Assembly (NCBI GenBank): GCA_031290955.1
Contig: JAISLJ010000096.1
Span: 1-27,495, forward strand
Direction: 5' to 3'
DNA length: 27,495 bases
From: Zoogloeaceae bacterium
GTDB lineage: Bacteria > Pseudomonadota > Gammaproteobacteria > Burkholderiales > Rhodocyclaceae
The position numbers were made by a program, and so were the translations under genes. Positions 22,695 through 27,495 of this stretch are shown piece by piece (position 1 is the first letter of the stretch; each line of letters begins with the position of its first letter). Under the pieces are notes generated by a model, which worked only from the letters and a program-made list of their open reading frames with translations, was not told the origin of the DNA and did not search any database.

Positions 22695-23860
22695 GATGAT
22701 CTCTCTTCCAGCAAAAGGGTGGTACGTCGCGTGCGATCCCGCACCCGGCCCGCGAGCTGGCCGCAGGCGGCGTCAATGTCGTCCCCGCGGGTCTTGCGGG
22801 TCGTCGTGACGACACCGGAAGCCATGAGGATTTCCGCGAAACGGCGCAGCCGCTCCGGGCTGGAACGGCGGTAGCGCGTTCCGGGAAAAGGATTGAACGG
22901 AATGAGATTGAACTTGCAGGGCACGTCCCGCGTCAGGGCGGAAAGTTCCCGGGCATCGCGCGCGCGGTCGTTGACATCGGCCAGCATCACGTATTCAAAA
23001 GTAATGAAATCCCGCGGCGCGCGTTCGAGATAGCGGCGGCAGGCGGCCATTAACTGGGCGAGCGGATATTTGCGGTTGATGGGGACGAGTGCATTGCGCA
23101 GGGCGTCGTTGGGCGCGTGCAGCGAGACCGCGAGCGCAACCGGGCACTCCTCCCGCAGACGATCCATGGCGGGAACCAGGCCGCAGGTCGAGACCGTCAC
23201 CCGCCGCCGGGAAAGACCGTAGGCGTTGTCGTCCAGCATCAGGCGGAGCGCGGCGACGCTGGCCTCATAGTTGGCGAGCGGCTCGCCCATGCCCATCAGC
23301 ACGACATTGGAAACGACACTGGAAACGGGGCTTGCGGACAGCATCGCGCCCCCTTCCTTGCCCGAAAGCCGCCCCGTAGGAACCGCTTGCCCGGAACTGC
23401 CCGCCGCGCTCGTTGCCGCCGCGCCCGCGAGCGCGCGTTTCACCTGCCAGAGCTGGCCGATGATTTCCGCCGTGGAGAGATTGCGGCTGAAGCCTTGCTT
23501 CCCCGTGGCGCAGAAGGCGCATTCCAGCGCGCAGCCCGCCTGGGTGGAAATGCACAGGGTACCGCGCCCGGCTTCGGGGATGAAGACGGATTCCACGACA
23601 TTGCCGCCGCCCACATCAAAGAGAAACTTGCGCGACCCATCCGCCGAATGCCGGTCGGAAAGCAGGACAGGCGGCGCGACGACGGCGGTCGCCCGCAACC
23701 GTTCCCGCAGGGAGCGGGCGATGTTGGTCATGGCATCCGGATGATCGACGCCGGAATGATGCACCCAGCGCAACACCTGCGTGGCGCGAAAGGCTTTCTC
23801 GCCTTGTCCGGCGAACCAGGCGTTCATTGCGGCAGGGTCGAGATCCAGAAGGTTCTGCAT
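22691..23860 (-). CDS. rlmN: Dual-specificity RNA methyltransferase RlmN
   Basis: A 389-residue radical SAM enzyme that methylates C2 of adenosine in 23S rRNA (A2503) and some tRNAs (A37). The radical SAM cysteines are C110, C114 and C117 in GCALECAFC, followed by ATGKQGFSRNL. VVLMGMGEPLANYEA, VSTCGLVPAMDRL and the C-terminal KTRGDDIDAACGQL (catalytic cysteine) are all present. I place the start at the Met of MQNLLDLDPAAMNAWF (23860). The frame is open to 23986, but that would overlap ndk by 110 bp and is not family-like. A ~38-residue Ala/Ser/Gly-rich insertion (about residues 145-182) sits before SNVVLMGMGEP, where E. coli has only a short loop. Confidence 0.94.
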   Translation of the reverse strand: MQNLLDLDPAAMNAWFAGQGEKAFRATQVLRWVHHSGVDHPDAMTNIARSLRERLRATAVVAPPVLLSDRHSADGSRKFLFDVGGGNVVESVFIPEAGRGTLCISTQAGCALECAFCATGKQGFSRNLSTAEIIGQLWQVKRALAGAAATSAAGSSGQAVPTGRLSGKEGGAMLSASPVSSVVSNVVLMGMGEPLANYEASVAALRLMLDDNAYGLSRRRVTVSTCGLVPAMDRLREECPVALAVSLHAPNDALRNALVPINRKYPLAQLMAACRRYLERAPRDFITFEYVMLADVNDRARDARELSALTRDVPCKFNLIPFNPFPGTRYRRSSPERLRRFAEILMASGVVTTTRKTRGDDIDAACGQLAGRVRDRTRRTTLLLEERSS

Positions 23861-23876
23861 GGAAAGAGGCGCTTTT

Positions 23877-24305
23877 TCAGCGACCGCTGTAGAGGTTGAT
23901 GCCGGGGAAGAAAAAGGCGATTTCCTGCGCGGCGGTTTCGGGGCTGTCGGAGCCATGCACGGCATTGGCGTCGATGGATTCGGCAAAGTCGGCGCGAATC
24001 GTGCCCGGCGCGGCCTTCTTGGGATCGGTCGCCCCCATGAGTTCCCGGTTCCTGGCGATGGCGTTCTCCCCCTCCAGCGCCTGCACGACGACTGGCCCGG
24101 AGGTCATGAACGCCACCAGTTCGCCGAAGAAGGGGCGTTCCTTGTGCACCGCGTAGAATTGCCCGGCTTCCTGTTCGGAAAGCCAGAGCATCCGGGAAGC
24201 GATGATCTTGAGACCGTTTTCCTCGAAACGGGAATAAATCCTGCCGATCACGTTTTTGCGGACAGCATCGGGTTTGATGATGGAAAGTGTGCGCTCGATC
24301 GCCAT
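23877..24305 (-). CDS. ndk: Nucleoside diphosphate kinase
   Basis: A 142-residue enzyme that transfers the terminal phosphate between nucleoside triphosphates and diphosphates. MAIERTLSIIKPDAVRKNVIGRI is the family N-terminus, and NAVHGSDS contains the phosphorylated active-site histidine. MTSGPVVVQALEGENAI and RELMGATDPKKAAPGTIRADF are also typical. Length is standard. It is the first gene of the rlmN-to-der unit, with a -10-like TAGAAT (minus strand, 24347 down to 24342) about 37 bases upstream of the ATG. Confidence 0.97.
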   Translation of the reverse strand: MAIERTLSIIKPDAVRKNVIGRIYSRFEENGLKIIASRMLWLSEQEAGQFYAVHKERPFFGELVAFMTSGPVVVQALEGENAIARNRELMGATDPKKAAPGTIRADFAESIDANAVHGSDSPETAAQEIAFFFPGINLYSGR

Positions 24306-24482
24306 ATGTGCTCCAGATATCGGATGAAGTTGAAAATGGCGATTCTATCAGGTGTCAGGGATCAGGGGCAGAGACTTTGTGCCCTGGCTTCTTCGCGCCG
24401 GGCTGGCCAGGATGTCCTCGCCGCCCGCGCCATCACCGCTGCCGTGCCCCCCTGTACTTTGTGCCAGGCGGGCGCGTGCCGG

Positions 24483-24851
24483 TCATGCGTCGGCTTTTCC
24501 GCTTCCGGCGGCTGCCTGCTTTTGCTGCTTCACGAGCAGGAGCAGTTTTTTCGAGAGATCGTTTTCCCGCGCCTTGGATTTTTCGAGATCGACCTTCAGG
24601 CGTTCGACTTCCACCCGTTTCATTTCCAGCACCCGTTCCTCGGCAGTGCCCAGCAGTTTTTTCGAGAGATCGTTTTCCCGCGCCTTGGATTTTTCGAGAT
24701 CGACCTTCAGGCGTTCGATTTCCACCCGTTTCATTTCCAGGTCCCCCATCAGGTTGAGCACCCGTTCCTCGGCAGTGCCCTTTTGTCGCCAGACGGCAAC
24801 CAGCGAGAGCGTGAGGCCAATAATCATCACTCCAAAGATAAACAAGCCCAT
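24483..24851 (-). CDS. Small membrane-anchored coiled-coil protein with an internal tandem duplication
   Basis: A 122-residue protein. Residues 3-21 (LFIFGVMIIGLTLSLVAVW) are a single membrane helix. The rest is a charged coiled coil built of two near-identical units, about residues 25-67 and 68-104, each ending in EKSKARENDLSKKLL. The first unit has six extra residues (NLMGDL). The start at 24851 is set by AGGAGAAG just upstream of the ATG; the frame is open to 25085, but that extension is not plausible and overlaps the divergent gene's region. I do not recognise a family. The topology resembles small inner-membrane scaffolds, with no enzymatic motif. It follows a ~180-bp gap after ndk and is divergent from the DUF2721-like gene. 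Confidence 0.7.
   Translation of the reverse strand: MGLFIFGVMIIGLTLSLVAVWRQKGTAEERVLNLMGDLEMKRVEIERLKVDLEKSKARENDLSKKLLGTAEERVLEMKRVEVERLKVDLEKSKARENDLSKKLLLLVKQQKQAAAGSGKADA
24541..24780. repeat. Tandem duplication of 111 bp (second copy 129 bp)
   Basis: Copy 1 is 24541-24651 and copy 2 is 24652-24780. They differ by a single C/T substitution that I can see, plus 18 bases (24741-24758) present only in the second copy. Near-identity at the DNA level indicates a recent event. Confidence 0.85.
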
Positions 24852-25047
24852 GATCTTCTCCTGCACGATGAAAGAAAACTTCGAGATTATGCCTGATTCC
24901 TCAAGCGTTCCCAATGGATTATCACGACCAGCCGGGGCTTGCTGGCGTTTTCGCAACATGGCCCCTGCTTCCCGGCCCGGAAACGGCGGCGGGCGGAGCC
25001 ATGCGGCAGGGGATAGAATGACGGCTTTGCGTTCCTTGTTCCCCATC

Positions 25048-25446
25048 ATGGATCTCACTACGCCCGCCCTGCTTTTTCCGGCCATCTCCCTTTTGCTGCT
25101 GGCCTATACCAACCGTTTCCTGGCCCTGGCGCAGGTCATCCGGCAACTGCATGCTTCCCGGGCGCGCGAAGCGCGGCTGGCGCGGCTCCAGATTCCCGGC
25201 CTCAAGCTGCGCATTCTTCTGATCCAGTACATGCAGGGCTTCGGCGTACTGAGTTTCCTGCTCTGCGCGCTTGCCATGTTCGCCCTCTTCGTGCAGGGAG
25301 AGACTGCGGGCAAGGTGTTATTCGGCATCAGTCTGCTCTCGCTTGCGGTCTCCCTGGTGCTCTCCCTCGTGGAAATCCTGATTTCCACCAATGCCCTGTC
25401 CGTCGTGGTCAAGGATTTCGAGGCGGAGGAAGAAAGTCCTTCCTGA
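25048..25446 (+). CDS. DUF2721-like integral membrane protein
   Basis: A 132-residue protein starting MDLTTPALLFPAISLLLLAYTNRFLALAQVIRQLH. The first hydrophobic helix (about residues 7-24) is followed by a basic amphipathic stretch (ASRAREARLARLQ). Two further membrane helices follow at about 58-78 and 86-110, then an acidic tail (FEAEEESPS). LLFPAISLLLLAYTNRF is the pattern I associate with the DUF2721 family, of unknown function. An alternative start at 25018 (AGGGGA upstream) adds ten residues; I keep 25048 because homologues begin near the LTTPALLF block. TAGAAT at 25014-25019 could be the -10 box. The 3' end overlaps the convergent hydrolase by 38 bases. Confidence 0.78.
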   Translation: MDLTTPALLFPAISLLLLAYTNRFLALAQVIRQLHASRAREARLARLQIPGLKLRILLIQYMQGFGVLSFLLCALAMFALFVQGETAGKVLFGISLLSLAVSLVLSLVEILISTNALSVVVKDFEAEEESPS

Positions 25447-26296
25447 AAGATTCGCCATCCGCAGCATCGTCGCCGTCCGCAGGATCATCGCCGTCCGCAG
25501 GACCCGCAGGGCGCTGGAGGAAGACGCGGATGGCTGCGCAAACCGCGTCTGGCGCTTGCAGATGGGGCGCATGGCCGCATTGCGCCAGAACGCACAGCTG
25601 CGTTTGCGGCGCCTGACGCCGGATGCCCTTGATCTGTTCCAGCGTCGCGTATTCGTCCGCCTCCCCCTGGATCGCCAGCACGGGGCAGGTGATCCGCTTC
25701 AGCGCCGCCTCGATCGTCCAGTCGCGGCGTTGCGGGGCCAGCCAGGCATTGCACCAGCCATAGAAGGCGGAATCCACATCCTGGTGATAACGCGCCAGAC
25801 GCTCGCGGAGCCTGCCTTGTTCATAGGCATGACGCGCCCTGGCAATCCCTGCGAGACAAACTTCTTCCACAAAATAATGCGGCGCGATGGTCACAATGCC
25901 ACGCAAATACTTCGGATCGTGAATGGCGGCGAGCAAGGCAATGCTGCCGCCGTCGCTGTGGCCGATGAGCCAGGGCCGTTCGATCGCCAGCGCTTCCAGG
26001 AGCGCGGGCAGGACAAGCGTGGCTTCCCGCTCGAGATAATCCGGCGGCAACGCCTCCCCGGCGGGCCGGGGCGTCGACGCGCCATAGCCGAAACGGGAAT
26101 AGACGAGGCCGCGCATCCCCAGCGCCGCACAGAGCCGCGCTGGAAAATCCCGCCACAGGGCAACACTGCCCAAGCCTTCATGCAGGAAAACGAGTGTCGG
26201 CAGCGTCGGGGGAGCTGGAGCCTCCGCGCCAACCCAGACATATTCCAGCGTCTGCGTCCGGCCTTGGGGCGAGAGGGTGAGGAAGGAAGGGTTCAT
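25409..26296 (-). CDS. Alpha/beta hydrolase
   Basis: A 295-residue alpha/beta hydrolase fold protein. LVFLHEGLGSVALWRDFP forms the oxyanion-hole region, IGHSDGGSIALL the nucleophile elbow (Ser114), GEADEY the acid (Asp214) and QCGHAPHLQAP the histidine (His242). SRFGYGASTPR is also typical of the family. The substrate is unknown. The C-terminal 34 residues (from about 262) are not part of the fold: PAGPADGDDPADGDDAADG comes from the dispersed repeat array, and the final SFRKDFLPPPRNP reads the antisense strand of the DUF2721-like gene. A consensus TATAAT (minus strand, 26310 down to 26305) ends 8 bases before the ATG, without a ribosome binding site. Confidence 0.88.
   Translation of the reverse strand: MNPSFLTLSPQGRTQTLEYVWVGAEAPAPPTLPTLVFLHEGLGSVALWRDFPARLCAALGMRGLVYSRFGYGASTPRPAGEALPPDYLEREATLVLPALLEALAIERPWLIGHSDGGSIALLAAIHDPKYLRGIVTIAPHYFVEEVCLAGIARARHAYEQGRLRERLARYHQDVDSAFYGWCNAWLAPQRRDWTIEAALKRITCPVLAIQGEADEYATLEQIKGIRRQAPQTQLCVLAQCGHAPHLQAPDAVCAAIRVFLQRPAGPADGDDPADGDDAADGESFRKDFLPPPRNP
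25451..25510 (-). repeat. Dispersed-repeat array in the 3' end of the alpha/beta hydrolase gene
   Basis: Two good units with cores at 25469-25482 and 25487-25500 (plus strand GYCGCCGTCCGCAG-like) and a third degenerate unit at 25451-25464. They are the same repeat and orientation as in rodZ, and encode the GPADGDDPADGDDAADG tail. Confidence 0.65.
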
Positions 26297-26304
26297 GAGG
26301 CGGC

Positions 26305-26310
26305 ATTATA
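26305..26310 (-). promoter_or_regulatory. -10 element close to the hydrolase start
   Basis: Read on the minus strand this is TATAAT. Eight bases separate it from the ATG at 26296, so transcription should begin at or next to the start codon, giving a leaderless message. No good -35 box is visible. Confidence 0.45.
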
Positions 26311-26430
26311 GACGGCTCCTGGGGCCGGTTTCTTCCTCGCATTTCAGCGAAATTCTGCCGCAGAACCTCCCCTCGCCCCCCGATCACGCAAGGAACACGG
26401 AGTGCCCAAGGTCGGACGTACCGACAACTT

Positions 26431-26526
26431 CGGTTCATCCCCGACTTGCGCGGGGAACATGCAATGCGCTCAGCAGAGCGCGCGAATCACGGAGCCAGTT
26501 CATCCCCCGCGCCTACGTGGGGAAAA
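26431..26526. CRISPR. Decayed CRISPR-like repeat pair (type I-E-like), no cas genes in window
   Basis: The unit at 26431-26459 has the GTTCATCCCC start, a CCCCG/CGGGG stem and the GCGGGGAACA end, which are hallmarks of 28-29 bp type I-E repeats. The unit at 26496-26526 has GTTCATCCCC, a CCCCGCG/CGTGGGG stem and a degraded GGGGAAAA end. The intervening spacer is 36 bases, slightly longer than the usual 32-33, and the second repeat carries extra bases. A weaker third unit may end at 26397, about 62 bases upstream. No leader or cas gene is present, so at most this is an array relic. Confidence 0.4.
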
Positions 26527-26544
26527 TTGCCGTCCGCAGGACTC
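26526..26544 (-). repeat. Single copy of the dispersed repeat at the end of the cytochrome b561 gene
   Basis: The minus strand reads GAGTCCTGCGGACGGCAAT. It overlaps the stop codon of the cytochrome gene and touches the CRISPR-like repeat on its other side. Confidence 0.6.
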
Positions 26545-27229
26545 AAAAGCTTAGGCCGGCGGGGGCTTCCGGGGCGGGGGGCGGGGCGGGAATCCAGGCG
26601 CCGGTGCTGGCCCAGATCGCGGCGAAGGCAATCAGGAGGGCGATTACCAGCGCCACCGCGCCGCCACCCTTGGCGGATTCGCCCTTTTCCACCTGTTTCC
26701 AGCCGGTAATCATGGGCAAGAGCAGGTTGTTCTTCTTCACCCGCGCGTAGAAGATGATGGAGGCAAAATGCAGCCCCGCGAAGATCAGGAGGACATTCGC
26801 CAGCCAGTGGTGCCATCCCGTCAGGCGCACGGCCAAATCCTCGCTGATGAGTGGGAAGAGCGGGCCTTGGAAGGAGATTTCGTCTGTGGTCAGCAAGCCC
26901 AGCACAGCCTGTATGCCGACCAGGGAGAGCAACGCGAAGACGGAAAGCGCGCCCAGTGGGTTGTGTCCCTCGCCGTGCCATGAGCCTTTCAGGTAGGCGG
27001 CGATGGCGGCGGGACGCGGGAAGAATTGCCAGAAGCGCGCATAGGTGGAACCAAGAAATCCCCAGACAATCCGAAAGACAACCAGCCCGACCACGAAGAT
27101 GCCGATCTTGCCGTGCCATTCGATCCAGTTGCCGCCCACCTTGCCCGTGACGAACAGGGCGGCGATGGCGGCGACCAAAAGCCAGTGGAAAAGGCGGGTG
27201 GGTAAATCCCATATCCTGATTTTTTGCAT
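26543..27229 (-). CDS. Cytochrome b561 / Ni-hydrogenase b-type membrane protein
   Basis: A 228-residue membrane protein starting MQKIRIWDLPTRLFHWLLVAAIAALFVTG. Four membrane helices in the N-terminal ~180 residues carry histidines suited to bind two b-hemes: LFHW, IEWHGKIGIF, LTGWHHWLANVLLIFAGLHFASIIFY. This matches the bacterial cytochrome b561 family, which passes electrons between the quinone pool and periplasmic partners. A fifth hydrophobic segment (GGAVALVIALLIAFAAIW) and an Ala/Pro tail end the protein. The start is fixed by AAAGGAG seven bases upstream. The frame is open further upstream to 27328, but that leader is not family-like. The partner is not in the window. Confidence 0.88.
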   Translation of the reverse strand: MQKIRIWDLPTRLFHWLLVAAIAALFVTGKVGGNWIEWHGKIGIFVVGLVVFRIVWGFLGSTYARFWQFFPRPAAIAAYLKGSWHGEGHNPLGALSVFALLSLVGIQAVLGLLTTDEISFQGPLFPLISEDLAVRLTGWHHWLANVLLIFAGLHFASIIFYARVKKNNLLLPMITGWKQVEKGESAKGGGAVALVIALLIAFAAIWASTGAWIPAPPPAPEAPAGLSF

Positions 27230-27352
27230 GAAGTTCTCCTTTGGGGTGGCGCGTGGAAAAACCGGCGCGCTCTGTTGTAAATAACAAACGTTAAGCCATT
27301 GCCTTTTGCCAACACGCCTGCCTTGCATGGGACGCCGATGGATGCCCGGACA

Positions 27353-27495
27353 TCAGGGCGTCCCTGCCGCCGTTTCCAGCGCGGGCGGGGCGAGCGGTTC
27401 AGCGCTTTCCTTGCGGGCGGCGAGCAGGGTGTAGACGGTGGGGACGACAAAAAGCGTAAAGAAGGTGCCGAGCGAAAGACCGCCCACGATCACCC
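27353..27495 (-). CDS. C-terminal end of an RND (AcrB/HAE1-like) efflux transporter (5' end outside window)
   Basis: The last ~46 codons of a gene running off the right edge. The minus strand reads VIVGGLSLGTFFTLFVVPTVYTLLAARKES, the conserved final membrane helix of RND-family inner-membrane pumps, followed by a Pro/Ala-rich cytoplasmic tail and a TGA stop. The family is proton-driven and exports drugs, solvents or metals with a periplasmic adaptor and an outer-membrane channel. The subfamily cannot be told from this fragment. Confidence 0.85.
   Translation of the reverse strand, partial: VIVGGLSLGTFFTLFVVPTVYTLLAARKESAEPLAPPALETAAGTP

Larger units (their letters stand above)
26297..26542. 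other. 246-bp intergenic region with several hairpins and repeat remnants
   Basis: No gene is seen. Structures in order: the hydrolase -10 (26305-26310); a possible decayed repeat ending GGAACA at 26392-26397; a GTCGG/CCGAC hairpin (26411-26425); two CRISPR-like repeats (26431-26459 and 26496-26526) around a spacer that itself folds (GCGCTC/GAGCGC, 26466-26481); and the start of a dispersed-repeat copy (26526-26544). Confidence 0.5.

Noticed and set aside
23861..23986. Upstream extension of the rlmN frame
   Set aside because: It lies inside ndk in another frame, is Pro/Ser-rich and unlike RlmN N-termini; the family start is at 23860.
24370..24470. Direct repeat ACTTTGTGCC in the gap between ndk and the coiled-coil gene
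   Set aside because: Only ten bases, with no associated structure or gene; it could well be chance.

Overview
The window is about 27.5 kb of GC-rich chromosomal DNA that looks like a betaproteobacterium. I base this on family content and gene order: a short H-NS-type protein, a CNP1-like protein next to rppH, the surE-pcm-nlpD-rpoS block, and the ndk-rlmN-pilW-rodZ-ispG-hisS-yfgM-bamB-der block. Rhodocyclales or Nitrosomonadales would fit, but I cannot place it to genus from sequence alone. Most of the window is conserved housekeeping DNA. The unusual material lies in small islands between these blocks.

Layout. (1) 1-358: 3' end of a gene with an HEVGH zinc-peptidase motif. (2) 584-3952, minus: proS, a lytic transglycosylase and a radical SAM gene, tightly packed. 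(3) 4058-5867, plus: rppH, a CNP1-like exported protein and coq7. (4) 6035-6355: an H-NS-like gene with its own promoter, followed by a hairpin. (5) 6479-9771, plus: surE-pcm-nlpD-rpoS, largely joined by 4-base overlaps. (6) 9789-10259: a fossil ORF joining an IS transposase tail to a TrbI/VirB10-like conjugation fragment. (7) 10342-11826: nnr, ending at a bidirectional terminator. (8) 11934-12949, minus: an Ala/Pro-rich lipoprotein and a conserved protein of unknown function. (9) 13006-14455, plus: rlmD and tRNA-Ser(UGA). (10) 14545-24305, minus: der, an unidentified ORF, bamB, yfgM, hisS, ispG, rodZ, pilW, rlmN and ndk. (11) 24483-27495: a coiled-coil membrane protein with an internal duplication, a DUF2721-type protein, an alpha/beta hydrolase, a gap with CRISPR-like repeats, a cytochrome b561 and the 3' end of an RND efflux pump gene.

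How the genes relate. The rpoS block couples stress and stationary-phase functions (SurE, Pcm) to cell separation (NlpD) and the general stress sigma factor. The der block combines ribosome assembly and modification (Der, RlmN), translation (HisS), isoprenoid synthesis (IspG), cell shape (RodZ), pilus assembly (PilW) and envelope protein handling (BamB, YfgM).

Most worth a second look: a short dispersed repeat with core CTGCGGACRGCRAT, found at four loci and invading two coding sequences; a decayed type I-E-like CRISPR remnant at 26431-26526 that abuts one copy of that repeat; the transposase/TrbI fossil downstream of rpoS; a near-identical 37-codon tandem duplication in a coiled coil; and a three-copy 15-bp repeat inside the PilW signal peptide. 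I did not find a complete, convincing new multi-gene system.
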